Source: Allobogoriella alba (lineage in GTDB: Bacteria > Actinomycetota > Actinomycetes > Actinomycetales > Actinomycetaceae). From it: a stretch of 64,000 nt of DNA. The DNA lies in NCBI RefSeq assembly GCF_042665525.1, contig NZ_JBHTCQ010000001.1, forward strand, positions 62,001-126,000, given 5' to 3'. Positions 23,261 through 31,277 of this stretch are shown here, piece after piece. How positions within the stretch are numbered: position 1 is the first letter of the stretch; every line of letters begins with the position of its first letter. The translations under genes and the position numbers were made by a program. The notes beneath the pieces are model-generated. The model did no database searches. It saw only the letters and a list, made by a program, of their open reading frames with translations, and was not told the origin of the DNA.

Positions 23261-24850
23261 TCACTGACGCGACACGGTCACGTCCACCGGAAGTGCTGGA
23301 GCATTCGAGCTGTACAGCTCGAGCACGATCGTGTACGTCCCGGGCTCCAGGTCCTCGGTGATGATCGGGTCGTAAGTGTTCGGCTCCTCGCCGCCGTCGT
23401 CGTTGCTCGCGATGTCGGCGCCGCTCTCGTCCCGGAGGTACATGATGGAGTCACCGTCCGGGGTCTGGGCGGTGGCGCGGAGCTCGTACGTGCCGGCCTC
23501 GTCGATGGTGAACTCCTGGGTCACCCGGTCGTCCGGGGGGATCTCGAGCGAGAACTCCTCGACGACCTGACCACCGCCGGCGCCGCCCGTGTCGCCACCG
23601 TCGGAGCCGCCCGTGTCGCCACCGTCGGTGTCGCCACCGTCGGTCTCTCCTCCACCGCCACCGGAGACGCCCGGATCAACGTTGACGCACCAGTCCGAGT
23701 TGCCCGGAACCCGTCCGGCGCAGTCGTTGCCGTACGCCTCGTAGCCGGAGCCTTCGGGCGCGGCCGCGTAGAGCTCGTCACAGGCAGCGGCGTCGCCGGA
23801 CTCGCACTCCTCCCACAACCCGTCGAGGGTGGGGTCCTCGCCGTACGTCGGTGAGGTGGAGTAGTCCACGGTGGCCGGGTCCTCGCCGCCGCCGTCGGTG
23901 GTGGGCTGCTCCGCCGTCGGTTCGGTGGGCGCCGGCGCGGGCTCGGGCTCATCGTCCCGGTTGAAGAAGATGATCGCGACGACGACGGCGACGATGACGA
24001 CGACGGCGATCAGGCCGCCGATGAGCCACTTCGCCGCATTGCTGCCGCCCGAGCCGGTGTCCGTGGTCCACGGACCCGCACCGCCAGGCTGCCCCTGGGC
24101 GTACTGCTGCTGGCCGTAGGGGTCTTGGGTCGGCTGGCCGTAGGGGTCGTAACCTCCGGTCTGACCCTGGGACTGGTCGTACCAGGCTCCCTGCCCACCC
24201 TGCTGCTGGCCGTAGTCCTGCTGCCCCCACTGCTGCGTGGGCGCGCCACCCTGCTGCTGGCCGTAGTCCTGCTGCCCCCACTGCTGCGTGGGTGCGTCAC
24301 CCGGCTGCTGGCCGTACGCCTGCTGCTGGCCGTAGTCCTGCTGACCCCACTGCTGAGTCGCCTGCTCGCCTCCCGGTGGCGCCGGCTGCTGCCCCCACTG
24401 CGCCTGGTTCGGCGCCCCACCGCTGGGTGCACTCGGTGCCGGGAACTGCTCGGTCGGCGCCCCCTGCGCCGGCGGCGGGCCGTAGTCGCCGGACGGTGCC
24501 TGGCCCGGCTCGCCCGACGGAGCCGCGGGTCCGGAGGCCGTCTCCGACCCCGCGGGCTGCTCCCCCTCGGGTGCACCACCGGCCTCGGCCGGCTGGGAGG
24601 ACTCGGGACCCGCCTCGGACGCCCCGGCCGGCTCACCGGCCTCGGGCGTGGCAGGACGGCTGCGCAACGCAGCGTCGACGCCGGGGTCGCCGAGACCAGA
24701 GAGGTACTGCACTGTCTGCTCCGGGGTCGACGGGTTGCCCGCGACGAGCGCTCGGAGGTCGGGCCGGTTCTCGGCGATCTGCGCCAAGACGTCCGGCGGC
24801 GTCGCCGGGTTGCCGGCCTCGTAAGCCGTGTACTGCTCCGGGCTAGTCAT
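23261..24850 (-). CDS. Variant-LRR membrane protein with YGDDP module and pre-peptidase domain
   Basis: This 529-residue protein starts with an LRV domain (about 1-60; NPATPPDVLAQIAENRPDLR). A long disordered region rich in Glu, Pro, Gly and Gln follows, with near-identical 17-residue repeats containing TQQWGQQDYGQQQ. After one membrane helix (about 285-307) comes a YGDDP-type module (TYGEDPTLDGLWEECESGD, four Cys). Then come an Asp/Gly-rich linker and a C-terminal bacterial pre-peptidase-like beta domain (about 430-529; FSLEIPPDDRVTQEFTIDEAG, ELRATAQTPDGDS). The C-terminal half should be extracellular. The ATG at 24850 has GAGGGGG upstream. The promoter has the shared dyad, at a longer spacing. 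Confidence 0.87.
   Translation of the reverse strand: MTSPEQYTAYEAGNPATPPDVLAQIAENRPDLRALVAGNPSTPEQTVQYLSGLGDPGVDAALRSRPATPEAGEPAGASEAGPESSQPAEAGGAPEGEQPAGSETASGPAAPSGEPGQAPSGDYGPPPAQGAPTEQFPAPSAPSGGAPNQAQWGQQPAPPGGEQATQQWGQQDYGQQQAYGQQPGDAPTQQWGQQDYGQQQGGAPTQQWGQQDYGQQQGGQGAWYDQSQGQTGGYDPYGQPTQDPYGQQQYAQGQPGGAGPWTTDTGSGGSNAAKWLIGGLIAVVVIVAVVVAIIFFNRDDEPEPAPAPTEPTAEQPTTDGGGEDPATVDYSTSPTYGEDPTLDGLWEECESGDAAACDELYAAAPEGSGYEAYGNDCAGRVPGNSDWCVNVDPGVSGGGGGETDGGDTDGGDTGGSDGGDTGGAGGGQVVEEFSLEIPPDDRVTQEFTIDEAGTYELRATAQTPDGDSIMYLRDESGADIASNDDGGEEPNTYDPIITEDLEPGTYTIVLELYSSNAPALPVDVTVSRQ
24200..24358. repeat. Coding tandem repeat, about 51-bp period
   Basis: Near-identical units beginning CTGCTGCTGGCCGTAGTCC lie at 24200, 24251 and 24320 (the last after an 18-bp insertion). 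They encode Gln/Tyr/Gly-rich linker repeats. The DNA-level identity suggests recent duplication. Confidence 0.75.
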
Positions 24851-24881
24851 GAGTTCCCCCTCATCCTTCAGGTCACGGGCG

Positions 24882-24887
24882 ACACTA
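24882..24887 (-). promoter_or_regulatory. -10 box of the large LRV gene
   Basis: TAGTGT on the minus strand, 42 bp from the edge of shared dyad site 2. Confidence 0.4.
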
Positions 24888-24931
24888 GAGCACGGTGTGT
24901 CGGCGAGCACGCCTCCGTCTCATCAGTTGAT

Positions 24932-24945
24932 GGGGAGGACTACCC
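24932..24945. promoter_or_regulatory. Shared dyad site 2
   Basis: GGGGAGGACTACCC, a full match to GGGNAGNNCTNCCC. It overlaps the stop codon of the upstream LRV gene. The spacing to the -10 is 42 bp, about two helical turns more than at sites 1, 3 and 4. Confidence 0.5.
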
Positions 24946-25533
24946 ACCCACGGTGGCGAGGGACAGTCCGAGGAACACGCTCGCGGCCAGGGCCGCGACC
25001 AGGCCCGCCGCGCCGACGAACCACGGCAGGAGGGTGCGCCTGTCCGGTGGAGCGATCGCCACGGGCGCCCCTGCGGGCACCGTCGCACGCTGCGCGAGTC
25101 CCGGGTACCAGCCCCGCTCGGAGTCCCTCCGCTCCCGAGCGTCCAGCGCCCTGGCAGCCTGCTGGATCGGAAGCTCGGGCATCGAGACGGGAGCGACCAC
25201 GCCGGAGGCCAGCGCGGTCCCCGCGCCCACGTCGTCGGCGTCGTCGAACAGCCACGCGGGCAACGGCCGGCCCGCCGGCAGCGGCTCGTCCTCCGGCGCA
25301 TCCGCCACCTTCTCGACGGCGACGCGCGGACGAGCCTTGAGCGCCGTGCTCACGCCGACGTCCCGGAGCGTCTCGAGCCACGCGAGGACCGGTTCGCCGG
25401 TCGACGGGTTCGCCGCGACGAGCGCGCGCAGGTCGGGACGGTGCTCGGCGATCAACGCCAGCACGTCCGGCGGCGTGCTCGGGTCGTGGGCGTGGCGCGG
25501 CGTGAACTGCTCGGGTGCCGGCGTCGTGGTCAT
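24940..25533 (-). CDS. Variant-LRR tail-anchored membrane protein
   Basis: This 197-residue protein has an LRV domain at about 12-65 (HDPSTPPDVLALIAEHRPDL, ANPSTGEPVLAWLETLRD). An acidic/basic middle follows (about 70-165), and then one C-terminal membrane helix (LLPWFVGAAGLVAALAASVFLGL) with no outside domain. It is thus a version of the family without the cysteine module. The ATG at 25533 was chosen for the conserved N-terminus; GGGAGAACC precedes it. The upstream promoter carries shared dyad site 3. Confidence 0.85.
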   Translation of the reverse strand: MTTTPAPEQFTPRHAHDPSTPPDVLALIAEHRPDLRALVAANPSTGEPVLAWLETLRDVGVSTALKARPRVAVEKVADAPEDEPLPAGRPLPAWLFDDADDVGAGTALASGVVAPVSMPELPIQQAARALDARERRDSERGWYPGLAQRATVPAGAPVAIAPPDRRTLLPWFVGAAGLVAALAASVFLGLSLATVGG

Positions 25534-25559
25534 GGTTCTCCCTGGGTGGTCCTGCAGGG

Positions 25560-25565
25560 AGGCTA
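25560..25565 (-). promoter_or_regulatory. -10 box of the short LRV gene
   Basis: TAGCCT on the minus strand, 22 bp from the edge of shared dyad site 3, with no consensus -35. Confidence 0.5.
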
Positions 25566-25589
25566 AGCCAGAGTTCGGCGCATGCCGAT

Positions 25590-25603
25590 GGGCAGCACTC
25601 CCC
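25590..25603. promoter_or_regulatory. Shared dyad site 3
   Basis: GGGCAGCACTCCCC. It is a full match to the consensus, with the same 22-bp spacing as site 1. Confidence 0.6.
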
Positions 25604-25637
25604 ACCCGTGCGGGCGCACGTCCTGCAGGTCAGGGCC

Positions 25638-26660
25638 TCACATGACGTCGGTACAGAGCTCGCCCGAGCCCTCGGGCACCCGGCCGCCGCAGGTGAAGCC
25701 GAAGTCCTCATACTCGCTGCCGCTGGGGCTGTCGAGGTAGAGGTCGTCACAGGCGGCGGGATCCCCGGCCTCACACGCGTCCCACAGCGCGTCGAGCTCC
25801 GGGTCCTCGCCGTAGCGGTCCGCCGCGTCGCCCAGGGCGACCGCACACTCCCCGCCGCGCTCGCCGCCCGGATGGCGCTCGCCGCAGGTCCAGCCGAAGT
25901 CCTCGTACTCCGAGTCGTACGGCGACTCGTAGAAGAGGTCGTCGCAGGCCTGACCGTCGCCGCCCTCGCACGCGTCCCACAGGTCGTCCAGTGCGGCGTC
26001 GTCGCCGTAGGTGTTCGGGGCGTCCCCCATCTCGACGGCGCAGGAGCCGCCGCTGCCGCCCGAGACCCGGCCGCCGCAGGTCCAGCCGAACTCCTCGTAC
26101 TCCGAGTCGACCGGTGCCACGGAGAACAGCTCGTCGCACGCCTGACCGTCGCCGCCCTCGCAGGCGTCCCACAGCGCGTCGAGCTCCGGGTCGTCACCGT
26201 AGGCCTGCGGCTCGCCCGGGTCGTCCGTGGCTTCGTCGGTGGTCGGCTCCTCGGTCGTGGGCTCCTCCGAGGTCGGCTCCGGCGTGGTCGGTGCCGCCGT
26301 GGTCGGCTCCGGCGCCGGACCGGGTCCGCCACCGCCGTCGAGGACGACGGCGAGGACGATCCCGATGACCGCGACGACAGTCACGACGCCCACTACGAGC
26401 CACTTGACGGCGTCCTCGGACCGCCGCGGACTCCTGGGCGCCGAGGCCCCGGCACCCATCGCCTCGGGTGGCAGGGTGGGTGGCGGCGGTTCGCTCCGGC
26501 CGCCGCCCTGGTGCGCCCAGGCGGGGAGCTGGTAGGGACTGACGGCATCCTGGCCGTAGGGGTCCGGCGCGCCGGTGCGCGGCATCTGGTCGCCCGCGTA
26601 CCACGACGCGAGGTAGTCAGGCGCGGCACTGTGCTCTGGCCGCCGACCTTCCCCGCTCAT
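25638..26660 (-). CDS. Membrane protein with three YGDDP cysteine modules
   Basis: This 340-residue protein lacks an LRV domain. A Pro/Gly-rich cytoplasmic part (1-80) with basic RSPRRSEDAVKW leads into one membrane helix (about 85-107). A Thr/Glu/Pro stalk is followed by three tandem copies of about 58 residues. Each copy has the pattern YG[DE]D-x2-LD-x-LWD-x-CE-x-GD-x2-ACD-x-L[FY] and two more Cys (TCG[GE]R and a last Cys). Twelve conserved cysteines suggest six disulfides outside the cell. The ATG at 26660 has GGGGGAGGGGC directly upstream and beats a GTG at 26681. The promoter carries shared dyad site 4. Confidence 0.88.
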   Translation of the reverse strand: MSGEGRRPEHSAAPDYLASWYAGDQMPRTGAPDPYGQDAVSPYQLPAWAHQGGGRSEPPPPTLPPEAMGAGASAPRSPRRSEDAVKWLVVGVVTVVAVIGIVLAVVLDGGGGPGPAPEPTTAAPTTPEPTSEEPTTEEPTTDEATDDPGEPQAYGDDPELDALWDACEGGDGQACDELFSVAPVDSEYEEFGWTCGGRVSGGSGGSCAVEMGDAPNTYGDDAALDDLWDACEGGDGQACDDLFYESPYDSEYEDFGWTCGERHPGGERGGECAVALGDAADRYGEDPELDALWDACEAGDPAACDDLYLDSPSGSEYEDFGFTCGGRVPEGSGELCTDVM

Positions 26661-26684
26661 GCCCCTCCCCCCGTCGTTCACGGG

Positions 26685-26690
26685 AGGTTA
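26685..26690 (-). promoter_or_regulatory. -10 box of the three-module gene
   Basis: TAACCT on the minus strand, 23 bp from the edge of shared dyad site 4. Confidence 0.45.
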
Positions 26691-26715
26691 ATCGATCCGC
26701 GGCCGCCTCGTGGAT

Positions 26716-26729
26716 GGGGAGGTCTGCCC
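26716..26729. promoter_or_regulatory. Shared dyad site 4
   Basis: GGGGAGGTCTGCCC, a full match to the consensus. Confidence 0.6.
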
Positions 26730-26742
26730 TGGACGGTCCGGG

Positions 26743-27873
26743 TCACCAGTTCTGGCCGCCGCCGAAGCCTCCGCCCTCCTGCTGCTCCTGCTGCTGCCGG
26801 TCCTGCTCGCCCTGGCGGTTGCGCTCCTCGAGCTCCTCCTGCTGCGGGTCCGGCGGGGGCTCGGAGGGCTGCTCCTGCTGACCGTTCTCACCCTCCTGAC
26901 CCTGCTCGCCTTCCTGGCCCTGCTCCCCCTGGTTGCCCTGCTGGCCCTGCTGCCCCTGGGCCTGGTCGCGCTTCTGCTGCTGCCGCTGCTCGTTCTCGTC
27001 CGGGCTCGCCGGTTCCTGCTGCTGGTTCGGGTCCTGGCTCGGCTGCCCGGACGGCTCACCACTGGGCTCACCCGACGGCTCACCACTCGGCTCACCCGAC
27101 GGCTCACCACTCGGCTCACCCGACGGCTCACCACTCGGCTCACCCGACGGCTCACCACTGGGCTCACCACTGGGCTCACCCGACGGCTCACCACTCGGCT
27201 CACCCGACGGCTCACCACTCGGCTCACCCGACGGCTCACCACTCGACTCACCCGACGGCTCACCACTGGGCTCACCCGACGGCTCCTGGGACGGGTCCTC
27301 CTGCTGCTGCTCCTCGCTGCTGGACTCGGACTGGCCGTCGGAGGTGCACGGGCCGATGGCGTCGAGCGCGTCGTTGTAATGGTTGGTCGCCATCGCCGGG
27401 TCGCCCTCGGCGGTCGAGTCGTCTCCCAGCCCCTCGAGCGCGAGCGACAGGTTGGTCCGCACCCGGCACTCGGGTGTGGTCGGGTCCGGGTTGCCCTGCG
27501 CGTCCGTGGTGCCCGGGGGCACCAGCTCGAGCGCGCGCCGGAGGTCCTCGACCGCGCGGAAGTGCTCCGTGGCCTGCAGGTCCGAGCTCCCGCTGTTGAA
27601 CCACGCCTTCCACGGTTCGACGACGACCGGCGTAAACGGCTGCTGCCACCGGTAGCGTTCGGCCGCCACCACGTACCGGCCGTCGTCGTAGGCCGCCCGG
27701 GCATGCATGTTCCCCAGCGTCACACCCAGCAGCAGGCTCGCCAGGAGGAGCACCACGAGCACCACCGGGGCGGACCACAGCATCATGCGCCGGCGCAGCA
27801 CGAGGTGCTGGGGCAGCGGCCGCCGCGGGACCTTGCGCCCGTACCCGAGCCCCGGCCCTCTCCTCGCGTTCAT
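26743..27873 (-). CDS. TPR-like membrane protein of the MoxR/VWA cluster with EPSG repeats
   Basis: This 376-residue protein is the last gene of the moxR-vwa cluster. It has a basic N-terminus and one membrane helix (about 35-55). A TPR-like helical part follows (about 60-180; YDDGRYVVAAERYRWQQPF and later ATNHYNDALDAIG), comparable with BatB/BatC-type partners. The C-terminal half is disordered: about 19 copies of EPSG, then Gln/Glu-rich sequence ending GGGFGGGQNW. The ATG at 27873 overlaps the stop of the upstream VWA gene by 4 nt. It could scaffold chaperone-like MoxR/VWA complexes at the membrane (inference). Confidence 0.85.
   Translation of the reverse strand: MNARRGPGLGYGRKVPRRPLPQHLVLRRRMMLWSAPVVLVVLLLASLLLGVTLGNMHARAAYDDGRYVVAAERYRWQQPFTPVVVEPWKAWFNSGSSDLQATEHFRAVEDLRRALELVPPGTTDAQGNPDPTTPECRVRTNLSLALEGLGDDSTAEGDPAMATNHYNDALDAIGPCTSDGQSESSSEEQQQEDPSQEPSGEPSGEPSGESSGEPSGEPSGEPSGEPSGEPSGEPSGEPSGEPSGEPSGEPSGEPSGEPSGEPSGEPSGEPSGEPSGQPSQDPNQQQEPASPDENEQRQQQKRDQAQGQQGQQGNQGEQGQEGEQGQEGENGQQEQPSEPPPDPQQEELEERNRQGEQDRQQQEQQEGGGFGGGQNW
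27053..27280. repeat. 12-bp coding minisatellite (EPSG repeat)
   Basis: Nineteen units of 12 bp, alternating GGCTCACCACTC/G and GGCTCACCCGAC, so the higher-order period is about 24 bp. They encode Glu-Pro-Ser-Gly on the minus strand; one unit encodes ESSG. High DNA identity predicts length variation between strains. Confidence 0.9.
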
Positions 27874-28901
27874 GAGGCGACCTCCTTCAGGCGGCGGGTG
27901 CGGCCGCCGAGGTAGAAGGCCTCCCAGGCGACCAGGGCCGCGAGCGCCGCGGCCGCCGGCCACGTGACGTCCCGGTAGGTGTGGACAGACTCCCGGCCGT
28001 CGGCCGCAGCAATCTCCTCGACGTCGATCCCGCCGGTGATGTGCTCGATGGAGTTCGGCTGCACGCGGTGGCTGTACTCGACCCCGAGCTGCTCCGCGAC
28101 CTGCCGGAGGTTGCCCTCGTCGATCCGCGAGATCGCGGGCGGCGAGCCGGGCTGGGTCTCGTCCGTGATGTAGGGCGCGTCGCTGCCGGCCCCCGAGTTC
28201 TCGGTCCCGTCGTACTGCCGCATCTGGCCGCCCTCGGGCGTGCCGTAGCCGAGGACTGCGCCCGCGTCGACGACGTCGTTGAGCTCCGCGAAGCTCCGCG
28301 TCTCACCGGACGAGGAGGAGTTGTCACCATCGGTGTTCTCCCCGTCGGACATGAAGAACACGATGCGGACGTTGCCGGGATTGCGCTCGGCCGCACCGCG
28401 GATCGAGTCGGTCATCGCGCCGATCGGCCGGTCGATCGAGGATCCTGCCGAGTAGTAGGAGATCTCCTGGCGCATCGTCTCCGCCCAGGCCCGGACGGCC
28501 CGCGAGTCGGTGGTCAGCGGGAGCTGCCGGGTGGCCTGGGAGTCGAACGCGATGACCGAGTACCGGGCACCGGGCAGCGCCTCGAGGATGGCACCGATGT
28601 CGTGCCGGACGCCCTCCAACCGCGGCTGCTCGCCGTTGTAGTCCTCCGCCGCCATCGACCCGGTCCGGTCGACCACGAAGAAGACCTCGGCGTTGGACTG
28701 CACCTGGTCGGTCTCGGCAGGCAGCGCCGGGGTCAGGCCGATCACCAGGGTCGCCACGACCATCCCGGTGCGGCGTACCCAGGCGCCGGTGGTGCCGTCG
28801 TGGGTCCGGCGCGACCGCACCAGCGACCAGACGCACAGGGCGAGGGCCGGGCCCAGCAGGATCGCCAGCGCCCAGATCGGCCACAACATCCGCAGGATCA
28901 T
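27870..28901 (-). CDS. VWA-domain membrane protein with variant MIDAS
   Basis: This 343-residue BatA/BatB-like protein has two membrane helices in residues 1-60, a von Willebrand factor A domain (about 70-260) and a C-terminal membrane helix (about 310-330). The metal site reads VVDRTGSM, that is D-x-T-x-S instead of the usual D-x-S-x-S, with later SIDRPIG and MSDGENTDGD. Thr can replace the first Ser in some VWA proteins, so metal binding may persist. The ATG at 28901 overlaps the upstream vwa stop by 4 nt. It acts with MoxR, probably as adaptor. Confidence 0.88.
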   Translation of the reverse strand: MILRMLWPIWALAILLGPALALCVWSLVRSRRTHDGTTGAWVRRTGMVVATLVIGLTPALPAETDQVQSNAEVFFVVDRTGSMAAEDYNGEQPRLEGVRHDIGAILEALPGARYSVIAFDSQATRQLPLTTDSRAVRAWAETMRQEISYYSAGSSIDRPIGAMTDSIRGAAERNPGNVRIVFFMSDGENTDGDNSSSSGETRSFAELNDVVDAGAVLGYGTPEGGQMRQYDGTENSGAGSDAPYITDETQPGSPPAISRIDEGNLRQVAEQLGVEYSHRVQPNSIEHITGGIDVEEIAAADGRESVHTYRDVTWPAAAALAALVAWEAFYLGGRTRRLKEVAS

Positions 28902-29914
28902 GCGCGCAGCCTCCACACCATGACGAGGAACGCGCCCAGCCCGACGACGAGCCACGGGTACCAGCGGTCCGGCCGGTCCGTGAAGACCACCTCGGGATTG
29001 GCGTCCAGCTCCACGGCCTGCTGCGCGGCGATGTTCTCCACGATGCCCTCGACGGCCGCCGGGTCGTCCGCCTCGTAGAAGAGACCCCCGCGGGAGGTGA
29101 TGACCTCCTCGTACTCGGCGCGCGCGGACTCGGAGTCGGCGTCCTCCGCCGAGGCGTACAGGCCGTGCACCGCGATGTCCCGCTCGACGGCGAGGTCGGC
29201 GGCCTCCTCGAGGGTGTAGACCGAGTCACCCATGACGAGGTTGTCCGTCACCAGGATGATCGAGCGGGACCGCTCGGAGTCCGCCTCGTCGAACGCGAGC
29301 GCACAGCTGGCCAGCCCGTCGCCCACGAGTGAGGACGCCGTCGTGGAGTACGAGACCGTGCCCGCGATGAAGCGCTCGAGCCGCTCGAGGTCCTCCTGGT
29401 CGTAGACGAAGGAGTCGACGTCGAAGTCGAGCGCCGTCGCGGCGAGGTCCAGCTCCTCGCGCACCAGGGTGTAGTCGTCCGTGAGCGGGAAGACCATTCG
29501 GGAGGTGTTGTTCCAGATGCTCAGCGCGATGCGCTCGCCCTCGAAGTCCCGCACCATCTCGGAGAACTTCTGGACGATCTCGGTGTCGAACTCGATCATC
29601 GAGCCGGAGACGTCCAGGCACAGCACGATGTCGCGGGTGGCCAGCTCCTCGGAGCGCACGTCGCGGTCCACCGGGCGGGCGGTCAGCGCGGACGCCGCGA
29701 GCGCGGTGACGGCCAGGGCGGTCCCGGCAACGGCCATCCCCGCGCGCAGGAGCTTCATCCGGCGCTGGTAGCCCTTGAGGGACCGCACGAACGCGGAGTT
29801 CGCGACCCAGGTGACCGCCGTGCGCGGCAGGGCGCGCCGGGCGCGCGGGTACCAGCCGAGGAGGGCCGCGACGACGACGGCACCGAGGATGACCGGGACC
29901 AGCCACGGCGTCAC
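28898..29914 (-). CDS. VWA-domain membrane protein, BatA-like
   Basis: This 338-residue protein has N-terminal helices (1-25 and 55-80), then a VWA domain with a canonical MIDAS (CLDVSGSM, later TTASSLVGDG and VTDNLVMGD), and a C-terminal helix (WYPWLVVGLGAFLVMVWRL). It is predicted to face the outside or to bind MoxR substrates. GTG 29914 gives a 4-nt GTGA overlap with the upstream stop; GTG 29917 is equally possible. Order of the unit: moxR, DUF58, 157-aa protein, this gene, VWA, TPR. Confidence 0.9.
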   Translation of the reverse strand: MTPWLVPVILGAVVVAALLGWYPRARRALPRTAVTWVANSAFVRSLKGYQRRMKLLRAGMAVAGTALAVTALAASALTARPVDRDVRSEELATRDIVLCLDVSGSMIEFDTEIVQKFSEMVRDFEGERIALSIWNNTSRMVFPLTDDYTLVREELDLAATALDFDVDSFVYDQEDLERLERFIAGTVSYSTTASSLVGDGLASCALAFDEADSERSRSIILVTDNLVMGDSVYTLEEAADLAVERDIAVHGLYASAEDADSESARAEYEEVITSRGGLFYEADDPAAVEGIVENIAAQQAVELDANPEVVFTDRPDRWYPWLVVGLGAFLVMVWRLRA

Positions 29915-30384
29915 CACTGCGCGATCACCTCCTTGGCGTTCGTGACGGAGACGAGCACCTCGGCGTCCGAGCGGACCGCGAAGCTCGGCTCCTCGTAGAC
30001 GGCGAGGACGTCACCCACGCGGCGGGTCGGGTCGTACCCGGCGATGTCGCCCCTGGTCCAGGCGGTGACATCCGTGCCGATGCGCTCGGAGGCGAACTTC
30101 CGCATGGTCGCGGAGAGCTCCAGGTGCAGCGTGCGCAGGTCCAGGTGGCCCTCGCTGTAGCGCGCGTGGTGCTGGTCGATCTCGGCCGCGTACCGCTGCC
30201 GCAGCGTGGGCGGCATGGGGCCGGGCGTGAAGGTCTTCCGGCTGCGCTCGGCCACGCGTGCCGGGTCCGTCCAGAGGTGGACGAAGACGTACCAGCCGAC
30301 CACGAGCAGCAGGAGCACGATGCCGACGGTCGGCACCCACCACGCGTACGCCTCCGGGGGCAGGGCCTCAGCGGCGGGCGACAC
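29911..30384 (-). CDS. Membrane protein of the MoxR/VWA cluster
   Basis: This 157-residue protein has one membrane helix (residues 15-37) followed by a soluble helical part with conserved RYAAEIDQHHARYSEGHLDLRTLHLELSATMRKFAS. It occupies the place of the small DUF4381-like gene of Bat/MoxR clusters, a match in position and layout only. Its GTG start lies 17 nt inside the end of the DUF58 gene, and it overlaps the next VWA gene. Confidence 0.8.
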   Translation of the reverse strand: MSPAAEALPPEAYAWWVPTVGIVLLLLVVGWYVFVHLWTDPARVAERSRKTFTPGPMPPTLRQRYAAEIDQHHARYSEGHLDLRTLHLELSATMRKFASERIGTDVTAWTRGDIAGYDPTRRVGDVLAVYEEPSFAVRSDAEVLVSVTNAKEVIAQW

Positions 30385-31261
30385 GTCGCTGCCTCCTCAG
30401 CAGGTCGATGAGCTGGTCGACCAGGTCGTCCTCGCTCGTCACGGTGACGGCCTCGACGCCCCGACGGCGGAGCATCGCCCGGACCTCGGCCTTGCGTGCC
30501 TCGACGGCGGCCTCGGCCTCGCGGTGCAGCGCCTTGTCGTCGCGGAGGAACGCGGGCAGGTCGGCGCCGGTGTCCACATCCGCCGTCGGGCCGATCCCGA
30601 GCGTGGTCGGGAGGGCGTCCGCGACCGAGATCACCATGACCTCGTGCTTGGTCCGCAGACGGCGCAGCGCGTCCTCGTGCTCCGGGCCCGGCCTGGCCTC
30701 GTCGGTGAGGACGACCATGAGGGAACGACGGGTGAAGAGGGTCAGCGCACGGCCCAGCAGGCGCCCGAGGTCCGACGGCGGCGCCTCCACCGAGAACGCC
30801 CGCTCCACGGTCCGCAGCAGCAGCTCCATGTGCTCGGTCCCCGCCCGGGCGGGGAGCTGGTGCATCCGCTCGGTGTCCCCGGCGAGCAGCGCGACCAGGT
30901 CACCGCGGGAGCGCGCGAGGTAGGCGACGATGTCCGCCGCGAACAGTGCGATCGAGGACTTCGTCGCCCCGGACGGCGCCGTCGCCCCCATGTTGCGGCC
31001 GGTGTCGATCACCAGCACCACGGAGAGGTTCGACTCGCGGACGAACCGCCGGATGATCGGCGTCCCCGCGCGGGCGGAGGACTTCCAGTCGATGTCCGAG
31101 ACGTCGTCGCCCGGGTGGTACTCCACCTGGTCGTCGAAGTCCTGCCCGTGCCCGGAGAAGATCGACCGGTGACGCCCGTCGAGCAGCCCCGACGCACGCC
31201 GGAGCGTGGGCAGGTCGAGGCGCGCGCGGACCTTCGCCAGGCGCGATGCGGTCGAGGTCAT
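30368..31261 (-). CDS. DUF58 protein of the MoxR/VWA cluster
   Basis: This 297-residue cytoplasmic protein has the DUF58 signature SGHGQDFDDQVEYHPGDDVSDIDWKSSARAGTPIIRRF and a VWA-like half with VVLVIDTGRNMG and VVLTDEARPG. DUF58 proteins sit next to MoxR ATPases in nearly all bacteria and are thought to link the ATPase to membrane VWA proteins. It begins 16 bp after the moxR stop. Confidence 0.92.
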   Translation of the reverse strand: MTSTASRLAKVRARLDLPTLRRASGLLDGRHRSIFSGHGQDFDDQVEYHPGDDVSDIDWKSSARAGTPIIRRFVRESNLSVVLVIDTGRNMGATAPSGATKSSIALFAADIVAYLARSRGDLVALLAGDTERMHQLPARAGTEHMELLLRTVERAFSVEAPPSDLGRLLGRALTLFTRRSLMVVLTDEARPGPEHEDALRRLRTKHEVMVISVADALPTTLGIGPTADVDTGADLPAFLRDDKALHREAEAAVEARKAEVRAMLRRRGVEAVTVTSEDDLVDQLIDLLRRQRRVARR

Positions 31262-31277
31262 CCGGGCCGTCCCTCCC

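Noticed and set aside
24200..24358. Repeats as a CRISPR array
   Set aside because: Units are in-frame coding repeats without unique spacers, inside a membrane-protein linker.
26933..27379. Plus-strand frame with Gly-Ser-Pro-Leu repeats
   Set aside because: It is the antisense reading of the EPSG minisatellite; the minus-strand gene has a membrane helix, TPR-like part and coupling to vwa.
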